Source of the DNA: Oasisia sp. SBJ-2009
Lineage: Eukaryota > Annelida > Polychaeta > Sabellida > Siboglinidae
DNA length: 64,000 nucleotides
Assembly (NCBI GenBank): GCA_964017155.1
Contig: OZ024857.1
Coordinates: forward strand, 34,369,042 to 34,433,041
Direction of reading: 5' to 3'
Made by a program: the position numbers and the translations under genes. Shown here piece by piece: positions 12,355 through 24,835 of the stretch; position 1 is the first letter of the stretch; every line of letters begins with the position of its first letter. The notes beneath the pieces are model-generated. The model was not told the DNA's origin and made no database searches. It saw only the letters and a list, made by a program, of their open reading frames with translations.

Positions 12355-14646
12355 AAATTTCCCAACCTCTCCACTCAAACTCCCCACTCCACCCAACCTG
12401 CCCACTTCACCGAACCTGCCCACTCCACCCAACCTCCCCACCCCACGCAAACTCTCCACTCCACCCAACCTCCGCACTCCACCCAACTTCCCCACTTCAC
12501 CCAACCTCCCCACTCCACCCAACCTCCCCACTCCACCCAACCTCCCCACCCCGCCCAAACTCCCCTCTCCACCCAACCTCACCACTACACCCAACCTCAC
12601 CGCTTCACCCAACCTCCCCACTCCACCCAACTTCGCCACTTCACCCAAACTCCCCACTCCACCCAACCTCCTCACTCCACACAAAACCTCCCCACTTCAC
12701 CCAACATCCCCAGAGCACCCAACCTCCCCACTCCACCCAACCTCCCCACTCCACCCAACCTCCGCCCTCCACCCAACCTCCCAACTCCACCCAACCTCCC
12801 CACTTCACCAAACCTCGGCACTCCACCCAACTTCCGCACTCCACCCAACTTCCCCACTTCACCCAACCTCCCCACTCCACCCAACCTCCTCACTCCACCC
12901 AACCTTCCCTCTTCACCCAACATCCCCAGAGCACCCAACCTCCCCACTCCACGCAACCTCCCCACTTCACCCAACCTCCCCACTTCACCCAACCTCCCCA
13001 CTCCACCCAACCTCCCCACTCCACCCAACCTCCCCACCCCGCCCAAACTCCCCTCTCCACCCAACCTCCCCACTTCACCCAAACTCCCCACTTCACTCAA
13101 CCTCCCCACTTCACCCAACCTCCTCACTCCACCCAACCTCCCCATTTCACCCAACCTCCCCACTCCACCCAACCTCCCCACTTCACCCAACCTTCGCACT
13201 CCATCCAACTTCCGCACTCCAGCCAACTTCCGCACTCCTTCCAACTTTCGCACACCACCCAACTTCCGTAATCCACGCAACTTCCGCACTCCACCCAACC
13301 TCCGAACACCACGCAACTTCAGCACTCCACCCAACCTCCCCACTCCACCGAACCTCCCCAGTCCATCGAACCTCCCAACTCCACCCAACCTCCCCACTCC
13401 TCCCAACCTACGCACTCCACCCAACCTCCCCACTTCAACCCATCCTCCCCACTCCACCCAACCTCCCCACTTCACCCATCCTCCCCACTCCATCCAACCT
13501 CCCCACTCCACCCAACCTCCCCACCCCACGCAAACTCTCCACTCCACCCAACTTCCGCCCTCCACCTAACCTCCCCCCTCCACCCAACCTCCCCACTCCA
13601 CCCAACCTCCTCACTCCACCCAACCTCCCCACTCCACCAACCTCCCCACCCCGCCTAAACTCCCCTCTCCACCCAACCTCCCCACTTCACCCAACCTCCC
13701 CACTTCACCCAACCTCCCCACTCCACCCAACCTCCCCACTTCACCCAACCTTCGCACTCCATCCAACCTCCGCACTCCACCCAACCTCCGCACTCCACAC
13801 AACTTCCGCCCTCCACCGAACCTCCCCACTTCACCGAACCTCCCCACACCACCCAACCTCCCCACCCCACGCAACCTCCCCACTCCACCTAACCTCCGCC
13901 CTCCACCCAACCTCCGCCCTCCACCAAACCTCCCCACTCCACCCAACTTCCCCACTTAACCCAACCTCCCCACTCCACCCAACCTCCTCACTCCACCCAA
14001 CCTCCCCACTCCACCCAACCTCCCCACTCCACCCAACCTCCCCACCCCGCCCAAACTCCCCTCTCCACCCTACCTCCCCACTTCACCCAACCTCCCCACT
14101 CCACCCTACCTCCGCACTCCACCCAACTTCCGCACTCCACCCAACTTCCGCACTCCACCCAACCTCTGCACTCCACCCAAACTCCGCACTCCAGTCAACT
14201 TCCGCACTCCACCCAACGTCCGCACACCACCCAACTTCCGTACTCCACGCAACTTCCGCGCTCCACCCAACCTCCCCTCTCCACCGAATCTCCCCACTTT
14301 ATCCAACTTCCCAACCTCCCCACTCCTCCCAACCTACGCACTCCACCCAACCACCCCACTCCACCCAACCTCCCCACTTCAACCCATCCTCCCCACTCCA
14401 CCCAACCTCCGCCCTCCACCCAACCTCCCCACTCCACCCAACCTCCGCACTTCACGCAACCTCCGCACTGCACCGAACTTCCGCACTCCACCCAACTACC
14501 GCACTCCATGCAACCTCCGCACTCCACCCAACCTCCGCACTCCACACAACTTCCCCACTTCATACAACCTCCCCACTCAACCCAACCTCCCCACTTCACC
14601 CAACCTCCCCACATCACCCAACCTCCCCACTCCACCCAACCTCCCC
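12355..14646 (+). repeat. 2,292-bp HOR, copy 2
   Basis: This is nearly identical to the preceding unit but carries a 2-bp gain at about 12,676-12,690 (CCACACAAAACCTCC in place of CCACCCAACCTCC). That change shifts all later monomers by two bases relative to the first copy. Another private change is CACTTTATCC at about 14,296, where the first copy has CACTCTATCC. The match to the previous family member continues past the next anchor to about 14,760 and then diverges into a mosaic. Confidence 0.9.
12676..12690 (+). other. 2-bp indel distinguishing two HOR copies
   Basis: The sequence CCACACAAAACCTCC stands where the homologous position of the previous HOR (about 10,386) has CCACCCAACCTCC. The event adds two bases and moves every downstream monomer out of phase with the earlier copy. 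It breaks reading-frame correspondence between otherwise near-identical units, which is evidence that no reading frame is being maintained. Confidence 0.85.
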
Positions 14647-17600
14647 AAATTTCCCAACCTCTCCACTCAAACTCCCCACTTCACCCAACCTGCCCACTTC
14701 ACCGAACCTGCCCACTCCACCCAACCTCCCCACCCCACGCAAACTCTCCACTCCACCCAACCTCCGCCCTCCACCCAACCTCCCCCCTCCACCCAACCTC
14801 CCCACTCCACCCAACCTCCTCACTCCACCCAACCTCCCCACTCCACCAACCTCCCCACCCCGCCTAAACTCCCCTCTCCACCCAACCTCCCCACTTCACC
14901 CAACCTCCCCACTTCACCCAACCTCCCCACTCCACCCAACCTCCCCACTTCACCCAACCTTCGCACTCCATCCAACCTCCGCACTCCACCCAACCTCCGC
15001 ACTCCAAACAACTTCCGCACTCCACCCAACATCCGCACTCCACACAACTTCGGCACTCCACCCAACCTCCACACTCCACACAACCTCCCCACTTCACCGA
15101 ACCTCCCCACTCCACGCAACCTCCCCACCCCACGCTACACCCCCACTCCACCCAACCTCCCGCCTCCACCCAACCTCCGCCCTCCACCCAACCTCCCCAC
15201 TACACCCAACTTCCCCACTTCACCCAATCTCTCCACTCCACCCAACCTCCTCACTCCACCCAACCTCCCCACTTCACCCAACATCCCCAGAGCACCCAAC
15301 CTCCCCACTCCACGCAACCTCCCCTCTCCACCCAACCTCCCCACTTCACCCAAACTCCCCACTTCACTCAACCTCCCCACTTCACCCAACCTCCTCACTC
15401 CACCCAACCTCCCCATTTCACCCAACCTCCCCACTCCACCCAACCTCCCCACTTCACCCAACCTTCGCACTCCATCCAACTTCCGCACTCCACCCAACTT
15501 CCGCACTCCACCCAACTTCCGCACTCCACCCAACCTCTGCACTCAACCAAAACTTCGCACTCCAGCCAACTTCCGCTCTCCTTCCAACTTTCGCACACCA
15601 CCCAACTTCCGTAATCCACGCAACTTCCGCACTCCACCCAACCTCCGAACACCACGCAACTTCAGCACTCCACCCAACCTCCCCACTCCACCGAACCTCC
15701 CCAGTCCATCCAACCTCCCAACTCCACCCAACCTCCCCACTCCTCCCAACCTACGCACTCCACCCAACCTCCCCACTTCAACCCATCCTCCCCACTCCAC
15801 CCAACCTCCCCACTTCACCCATCCTCCCCACTCCACCCAACTTCCCCACACCACCCAAACTCTCCCCACTTCTCCCAACCTCCGCACTGCACCCAACCTC
15901 CCCAAATCACCCAACCTCCCCACTCCACTCAAATTCCCCATTCCACCCAACTTCCGCACTCCACCCAACCTCTGCACTCCACACAACTTCCCCATTTCAT
16001 ACAACCTCCGCACTCCACCCAAAGTTCGCACTCAACCCAACCTCCACACTTCACCCAACCTCACAACTCCACCCAACCTCCCCACTTCAACCCATCCTCC
16101 CCACTCCACCCAACCTCCGCCCTCCACCCAACCTCCCCACTCCACCCAACCTCCGCACTTCACGCAACCTCCGCACTCCACCGAACTTCCGCACTCCACC
16201 CAACTTCCGCACTCCATGCAACCTCCGCACTCCACCCAACCTCCACACTCCACACAACTTCCCCACTTCATACAACCTCCCCACTCAACCCAACCTCTTC
16301 ACCCAACCTCCCCACATCACCCAACCTCCCCTCTCCACCCAACCTCCCCAAATTTCCCAACCTCTCCACTCAAACTCCCCACTCCACCCAACCTCCCCAC
16401 CCCACGCAAACTCTCCACTCCACCCAACCTCCGCCCTCCACCTAACCTCCCCCCTCCACCCAACCTCCCCACTCCACCCAACCTCCTCACTCCACCCAAC
16501 CTCCCCACTCCACCAACCTCCCCACCCCGCCTAAACTCCCCTCTCCACCCAACCTCCCCACTTCACCCAACCTCCCCACTTCACCCAACCTCCCCACTCC
16601 ACCCAACCTCCCCACTCCACCCAACCTCCCCACCCCGCCCAAACTCCCCTCTCCACCCAACCTCACCACTACACCCAACCTCCCCACTTCACCCAACCTC
16701 CTCACTCCACCCAATCTCCCCACTTCACCCAACCTCCCCACTTCACCCAACCTCCGCACTCCACCCAACTTACGCACTCCACCCAACCTCACCGCTTCAC
16801 CCAACCTCCCCACTCCACCCAACTTCGCCACTTCACCCAACCTCCCCATTCCACCCAACATCCCCACTCCACCCAACCCCCCCACCTCGCCCAAACTCCC
16901 CTCTCCACCCAACCTCCGCACTCCACCCAACTTCCGCACTCCACCCAACTTCCGCACTCCACCCAACCTCCCCACTTTACCGAACCTCCCCACACCACCC
17001 AACCTCCCCACCCCACGCAACCTCCCCACTCCACCTAACCTCCGCCCTCCACCCAACCTCCGTCCTCCACCAAACCTCCCCACTCCACCCAACTTCCCCA
17101 CTTCACCCAACCTCCCCACTCCACCCAACCTCCTCACTCCACCCAACCTCCCCACTTCACCCAACATCCCCAGAGCACCCAACCTCCCCACTCCACGCAA
17201 CCTTCGCACTCCATCCAACCTCCGCACTCCACCCAACCTCCCCACTCCACCCAACTTCCGCACTCCACCCAACTTCCGCACTCCACCCAACCTCTGCACT
17301 CCACCCAAACTCCGCACTCCAGTCAACTTCCGCACTCCACCCAACGACCGCACACCACCCAACTTCCGTACTCCACGCAACTTCCGCGCTCCACCCAACC
17401 TCCGCACTCCACCCAACCTCCGAAGACCACCCAACTTCTGCACTCCACCCAACCTCCCCTCTCCACCGAATCTCCCCACTCTATCCAACTTCCCAACCTC
17501 CCCACTCCTCCCAACCTACGCACTCCACCCAACCACCCCACTCCACCCAACCTCCTCACTCCACCCAACCTCCCCACTCCACCAACCTCCCCACCCCGCC

Positions 17601-20600
17601 TAAACTCCCCTCTCCACCCAACCTCCCCACTTCACCCAACCTCCCCACTTCACGCAACCTCCGCACTCCACCGAACTTCCGCACTCCACCCAACTTCCGC
17701 ACTCCATGCAACCTCCGCACTCCACCCAACCTCCGCACTCCACACAACTTCCCCACTTCATACAACCTCCCCACTCAACCCAACCTCCCCACTCCACCCA
17801 ACCTCCCCAAATTTCCCAACCTCTCCACTCAAACTCCCCACTCCACCCAACCTCCCCACCCCACGCAAACTCTCCACTCCACCCAACCTCCGCCCTCCAC
17901 CTAACCTCCCCCCTCCACCCAACCTCCCCACTCCACCCAACCTCCTCACTCCACCCAACCTTCCCACTCCACCAACCTCCCCACCCCGCCTAAACTCCCC
18001 TCTCCACCCAACCTCCCCACTTCACCCAACCTCCCCACTTCACCCAACCTCCCCACTCCACCCAACCTCCCCACTCCACCCAACCTCCCCACCCCGCCCA
18101 AACTCCCCTCTCCACCCAACCTCACCACTACACCCAACCTCCCCACTTCACCCAACCTCCTCACTCCACCCAATCTCCCCACTTCACCCAACCTCCCCAC
18201 TTCACCCAACCTCCACACTCCACCCAACTTACGCAATCCACCCAACCTCACCGCTTCACCCAACCTCCCCACTCCACCCAACTTCGCCACTTCACCCAAC
18301 CTCCCCACTCCACCCAACCTCCCCACTCCACCCAACCTCCCCACCCCGCCCAAACTCCCCTCTCCACCCAACCTCCGCACTCCACCCAACTTCCGCACTC
18401 CACCCAACTTCCGCACTCCACCCAACCTCCCCACTTCACCGAACCTCCCCACACCACCCAACCTCCCGACCCCACGGAACCTCCCCACTCCACCTAACCT
18501 CCGCCCTCCACCCAACCTCCGTCCTCCACCAAACCTCCCCACTCCACCCAACTTCCCCACTTCACCCAACCTCCCCACTCCACCCAACCTCCTCACTCCA
18601 CCCAACCTCCCCACTTCACCCAACATCCCCAGAGCACCCAACCTCCCCACTCCACGCAACCTCCCCACTTCACCCAACCTCCTCACTTCACCCAACCTCC
18701 CCACTCCACCCAACCTCCCCACTCCACCCAACCTCCCCACCCCGCCCAAACTCCCCTCTCCACCCAACCTCCCCACATCACCCAACCTCCCCACTCCACC
18801 CTACCTCCCCACTTCACCCAACCTTCGCACTCCATCCAACCTCCGCACTCCACCCAACCTCCGCACTCCACCCAACTTCCGCACTCCACCCAACTTCCGC
18901 ACTCCACCCAACCTCTGCACTCCACCCAAACTCCGCACTCCAGTCAACTTCCGCACTCCACCCAACGTCCGCACACCACCCAACTTCCGTACTCCACACA
19001 ACTTCCGCGCTCCACCCAACCTCCGCACTCCACCCAACCTCCGAACACCACCCAACTTCTGCACTCCACCCAACCTCCCCTCTCCACCGAATCTCCAAAC
19101 TCTATCCAACTTCCCAACCTCCCCACTCCTCCCAACCTACGCACTCCACCCAACCACCCCACTCCACCCAACCTCCCCACTTCAACCCATCCTCCCCACT
19201 CCACCCAACCTCCGCCCTCCACCCAACCTCCCCACTCCACCCAACCTCCGCACTTCACGCAACCTCCGCACTCCACCGAACTTCCGCACTCCACCCAACT
19301 TCCTCACTCCATGCAACCTCCGCACTCCACCCAACCTCCGCACTCCACACAACTTCCCCACTTCATACAACCTCCCCACTCAACCCAACCTCCCCACTCC
19401 ACCCAACCTCCCCAAATTTCCCAACCTCTCCACTCAAACTCCCCACTCCACCCAACCTGCCCACTTCACCGAACCTGCCCACTCCACCCAACCTCCCCAC
19501 CCCACGCAAACTCTCCACTCCACCTAACCTCCGCCCTCCTCACAACCTCCCCCCTCCACCCAACCTCCCCACTCCACCCAACCTCCTCACTCCACCCAAC
19601 CTCCCCACTCCACCAACCTCCCCACCCCGCCTAAACTCCCCTCTCCACCCAACCTCCCCACTTCACCCAACCTCCCCACTTCACCCAACCTCCCCACTCC
19701 ACCCAACCTCCCCACTTCACCCAACCTTCGCACTCCATCCAACCTCCGCACTCCACCCAACCTCCGCACTCCAAACAACTTCCGCACTCCACCCAACATC
19801 CGCACTCCACACAACTTCGGCACTCCACCCAACCTCCACACTCCACACAACCTCCCCACTTCACCGAACCTGCCCACTCCACCCAACCTCCCCACCCCAC
19901 GCAAACTCTCCACTCCACCCAACCTCCGCCCTCCACCCAACCTCCCCCCTCCACCCAACCTCACCACTCCACCCAACCTCCTCACTCCACCCAACCTCCC
20001 CACTCCACCAACCTCCCCACCCCGCCCAAACTCCCCTCTCCACACAACCTCCCCACTTCACCCAACCTCCCCACTCCACCCTACCTCCCCACTTCACCCA
20101 ACCTTCGCACTCCATCCAACCTCCGCACTCCACCCAACCTCCGCACTCCACCCAACTTCCGCACTCCACCCAACTTCCGCACTCCACCCAACCTCTGCAC
20201 TCCACCCAAACTCCGCACTCCAGTCAACTTCCGCACTCCACCCAACGTCCGCACACCACCCAACTTCCGTACTCCACGCAACTTCCGCGCTCCACCCAAC
20301 CTCCGCACTCCACCCAACCTCCGAACACCAACCAACTTCTGCACTCCACCCAACCTCCCCTCTCCACCGAATCTCCCCACTCTATCCAACTTCCCAACCT
20401 CCCCACTCCTCCCAACCTACGCACTCCACCCAACCACCCCACTCCACCCAACCTCCCCACTTCAACCCATCCTCCCCACTCCACCCAACCTCCGCCCTCC
20501 ACCCAACCTCCCCACTCCACCCAACCTCCGCACTTCACGCAATCTCCGCACTCCACCGAACTTCCGCACTCCACCCAACTTCCGCACTCCATGCAACCTC

Positions 20601-21305
20601 CGCACTCCACCCAACCTTCGCACTCCACACAACTTCCCCACTTCATACAACCTCCCCACTCAACCCAACCTCCCCACTTCACCCAACCTCCCCACATCAC
20701 CCAACCTCCCCACTCCACCCAACCTCCCCAAATTTCCCAACCTCTCCACTCAAACTCCCCACTCCACCCAACCTGCCCACTTCACCGAACCTGCCCACTC
20801 CACCCAACCTCCCCACCCCACGCAAACTCTCCACTCCACCCAACCTCCGCCCTCCACCCAACCTCCCCCCTCCACCCAACCTCCCCACTCCACCCAACCT
20901 CCTCACTCCACCCAACCTCCCCACTCCACCAACCTCCCCACCCCGCCTAAACTCCCCTCTCCACCCAACCTCCCCACTTCACCCAACCTCCCCACTTCAC
21001 CCAACCTCCCCACTCCACCCAACCTCCCCACTTCACCCAACCTTCGCACTCCATCCAACCTCCGCACTCCACCCAACCTCCGCACTCCAAACAACTTCCG
21101 CACTCCACCCAACATCCGCACTCCACACAACTTCGGCACTCCACCCAACCTCCACACTCCACACAACCTCCCCACTTCACCGAACCTCCCCACTCCACGC
21201 AAACTCCCCACCCCACGCTACACCCCCACTCCACCCAACCTCCCGCCTCCACCCAACCTCCGCCCTCCACCCAACCTCCCCACTACACCCAACCTCTCCA
21301 CTCCA
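14647..21305. repeat. Mosaic of 1.3-1.7 kb HORs
   Basis: Anchors at 14647, 16350, 17809, 19414 and 20730 give spacings of 1,703, 1,459, 1,605 and 1,316 bp, so unit length is not constant. The CACGCTACACCCCC junction recurs at about 15,131 and 21,213. Blocks match other places at large offsets: the block at 14,820-15,130 recurs at 20,903-21,211 (offset 6,083) and 26,772-27,080 (offset 11,952). This looks like a region shuffled by unequal exchange rather than a clean tandem of one HOR. No gene is visible. Confidence 0.85.
17650..19865 (+). repeat. Segmental duplication D1, left copy (offset about 7,186 bp)
   Basis: The order of variant monomers here recurs at about 24,836-27,050. Matching landmarks include CCATGCAACC (17,706 and 24,892), the anchors (17809 and 24995) and the next anchors (19414 and 26599). 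The offset changes by 1-2 bp inside the block, partly because of a lost A near 26,301. Ends are approximate because flanking monomers also resemble each other. Confidence 0.85.
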
Positions 21306-22527
21306 CCCAACCTCCTCACTCCACCCAACCTCCCCACTTCACCCAACATCCCCAGAGCACCCAACCTCCCCACTCCACGCAACCTCTGCACTCCACCAAA
21401 ACTCCGCACTCCAGCCAACTTCCGCACTCCTTCCAACTTTCGCACACCACCCAACTTCCGTAATCCACGCAACTTCCGCACTCCACCCAACCTCCGAACA
21501 CCACGCAACTTCAGCACTCCACCCAACCTCCCCACTCCACCGAACCTCCCCAGTCCATCCAACCTCCCAACTCCACCCAACCTCCCCACTCCTCCCAACC
21601 TACGCACTCCACCCAACCTCCCCACTTCAACCCATCCTCCCCACTCCACCCAACCTCCCCACTTCACCCATCCTCCCCACTCCACCCAACTTCCCCACAC
21701 CACCCAAACTCTCCCCACTTCACCCAACCTCCGCACTCCACCCAACCTCCCCAAATCACCCAACCTCCCCACCCCACTCAAATTCCCCATTCCACCCAAC
21801 TTCCGCACTCCATGCAACCTCCGCACTCCACCCAACCTCCGCACTCCACACAACTTCCCCATTTCATACAACCTCCGCACTCCACCCAAAGTTCGCACTC
21901 AACCCAACCTCCACACTTCACCCAACCTCACAACTCCACCCAACCTCCCCACTTCAACCCATCCTCCCCACTCCACCCAACCTCCGCCCTCCACCCAACC
22001 TCCCCACTCCACCCAACCTCCGCACTTCACGCAACCTCCGCACTCCACCGAACTTCCGCACTCCACCCAACTTCCGCACTCCATTCAAACTCCGCACTCC
22101 ACCCAACCTCCACACTCCACACAACTTCCCCACTTCATACAACCTCCCCACTCAACCCAACTTCCCCACTTCACCCAACCTCCCCACATCACCCAACCTC
22201 CCCACTCCACCCAACCTCCCCAAATTTCCCAACCTCTCCACTCAAACTCCCCACTCCGCCCAACCTCCCCACCCCACGCAAACTCTCCACTCCACCCAAC
22301 CTCCGCCCTCCACCTAACCTCCCCCCTCCACCCAACCTCCCCACTCCACCCAACCTCCTCACTCCACCCAACCTCCCCACTCCACCAACCTCCCCACCCC
22401 GCCTAAACTCCCCTCTCCACCCAACCTCCCCACTTCACCCAACCTCCCCACTTCACCCAACCTCCCCACTCCACCCAACCTCCCCACTCCACCCAACCTC
22501 CCCACGCCGCCCAAACTCCCCTCTCCA
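21306..22527 (+). repeat. 1,222-bp tandem HOR, copy 1
   Basis: Blocks in this unit recur exactly 1,222 bp to the right: 21,316-21,504 with 22,538-22,726, 21,812 with 23,034 (both CCATGCAACC), and anchors 22,222 with 23,444. Both units end with CCCCACGCCGCCC, a variant of the usual CCCCACCCCGCCC. Length is 67 x 18 + 16. A few substitutions differ, such as CCATTCAAAC near 22,081 against CCATGCAACC near 23,303. Confidence 0.9.
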
Positions 22528-23749
22528 CCCAACCTCCTCACTCCACCCAACCTCCCCACTTCACCCAACATCCCCAGAGCACCCAACCTCCCCACTCCAC
22601 GCAACCTCTGCACTCCACCAAAACTCCGCACTCCAGCCAACTTCCGCACTCCTTCCAACTTTCGCACACCACCCAACTTCCGTAATCCACGCAACTTCCG
22701 CACTCCACCCAACCTCCGAACACCACGCAACTTCAGCACTCCACCCAACCTCCCCACTCCACCGAACCTCCCCAGTCCATCCAACCTCCCAACTCCACCC
22801 AACCTCCCCACTCCTCCCAACCTACGCACTCCACCCAACCTCCCCACTTCAACCCATCCTCCCCACTCCACCCAACCTCCCCACTTCACCCATCCTCCCC
22901 ACTCCACCCAACTTCCCCACACCACCCAAACTCTCCCCACTTCACCCAACCTCCGCACTCCACCCAACCTCCCCAAATCACCCAACCTCCCCACCCCACT
23001 CAAATTCCCCATTCCACCCAACTTCCGCACTCCATGCAACCTCCGCACTCCACCCAACCTCCGCACTCCACACAACTTCCCCATTTCATACAACCTCCGC
23101 ACTCCACCCAAAGTTCGCACTCAACCCAACCTCCACACTTCACCCAACCTCACAACTCCACCCAACCTCCCCACTTCAACCCATCCTCCCCACTCCACCC
23201 AACCTCCGCCCTCCACCCAACCTCCCCACTCCACCCAACCTCCGCACTTCACGCAACCTCCGCACTCCACCGAACTTCCGCACTCCACCCAACTTCCGCA
23301 CTCCATGCAACCTCCGCACTCCACCCAACCTCCACACTCCACACAACTTCCCCACTTCATACAACCTCCCCACTCAACCCAACCTCCCCACTTCACCCAA
23401 CCTCCCCACATCACCCAACCTCCCCACTCCACCCAACCTCCCCAAATTTCCCAACCTCTCCACTCAAACTCCCCACTCCACCCAACCTCCCCACCCCACG
23501 CAAACTCTCCACTCCACCCAACCTCCGCCCTCCACCTAACCTCCCCCCTCCACCCAACCTCCCCACTCCACCCAACCTCCTCACTCCACCCAACCTCCCC
23601 ACTCCACCAACCTCCCCACCCCGCCTAAACTCCCCTCTCCACCCAACCTCCCCACTTCACCCAACCTCCCCACTTCACCCAACCTCCCCACTCCACCCAA
23701 CCTCCCCACTCCACCCAACCTCCCCACGCCGCCCAAACTCCCCTCTCCA
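22528..23749 (+). repeat. 1,222-bp tandem HOR, copy 2
   Basis: This is the direct tandem copy of the unit to its left and shares the CCCCACGCCGCCC marker at about 23,723-23,735. To the right of it the array returns to the mosaic order with CTCACCACTACACC. Being a single extra unit with few differences, it looks like a recent unequal-exchange product. Confidence 0.9.
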
Positions 23750-24835
23750 CCCAACCTCACCACTACACCCAACCTCCCCACTTCACCCAACCTCCTCACT
23801 CCACCCAATCTCCCCACTTCACCCAACCTCCCCACTTCACCCAACCTCCGCACTCCACCCAACTTACGCACTCCACCCAACCACACCGCTTCACCCAACC
23901 TCCCCACTCCACCCAACTTCGCCACTTCACCCAACCTCCCCATTCCACCCAACCTCCCCACTCCACCCAACCTCCCCACCCCGCCCAAACTCCCCTCTCC
24001 ACCCAACCTCCGCACTCCACCCAACTTCCGCACTCCACCCAACTTCCGCACTCCACCCAACCTCCCCACTTCACCGAACCTCCCCACACCACCCAACCTC
24101 CCCACCCCACGCAACCTCCCCACTCCACCTAACCTCCGCCCTCCACCCAACCTCCGTCCTCCACCAAACCTCCCCACTCCACCCAACTTCCCCACTTCAC
24201 CCAACCTCCCCACTCCACCCAACTTCCTCACTCCACCCAACCTCCCCACTTCACCCAACATCCCCAGAGCACCCAACCTCCCCACTCCACCCAACCTCCC
24301 CACTCCACCCAACCTCCCCACCCCGCCCAAACTCCCCTCTCCACCCAACCTCCCCACATCACCCAACCTCCCCACTCCACCCTACCTCCCCACTTCACCC
24401 AACCTTCGCACTCCATCCAACCTCCGCACTCCACCCAACCTCCGCACTCCACCCAACTTCCGCACTCCACCCAACTTCCGCACTCCACCCAACCTCTGCA
24501 CTCCACCCAAACTCCGCACTCCAGTCAACTTCCGCACTCCACCCAACGTCCGCACACCACCCAACTTCCGTACTCCACGCAACTTCCGCGCTCCACCCAA
24601 CCTCCGCACTCCACCCAACCTCCGAACACCACCCAACTTCTGCACTCCACCCAACCTCCCCTCTCCACCGAATCTCCCCACTCTATCCAACTTCCCAACC
24701 TCCCCACTCCTCCCAACCTACGCACTCCACCCAACCACCCCACTCCACCCAACCTCCCCACTTCAACCCATCCTCCCCACTCCACCCAACCTCCGCCCTC
24801 CACCCAACCTCCCCACTCCACCCAACCTCCGCACT

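Larger units (their letters stand above)
9926..16534 (+). other. Longest open frame (2,202 codons), judged a repeat artefact and not a CDS
   Basis: The frame starts at CTCCATGCAACC and translates to P/H/T/S/L hexapeptides. The peptide changes character several times, from PPHSTQ to LHPTSP to TPPNLP, because phase slips move the 18-bp unit through all three frames without meeting a stop. The near-identical HOR one unit downstream (12,216, offset 2,290, not divisible by 3) is read in another frame. There is no signal peptide, non-repetitive domain or terminal exon. A P/S/T-rich repeat protein cannot be excluded outright, but nothing shows frame conservation. Confidence 0.8.

Noticed and set aside
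9926..16534. 2,202-codon + strand open frame as a giant P/T/S/H-rich protein gene
   Set aside because: The frame consists only of the 18-bp repeat. It changes peptide register at phase slips, and the next HOR copy is read in another frame. No start context, domain, signal peptide or unique end is visible.
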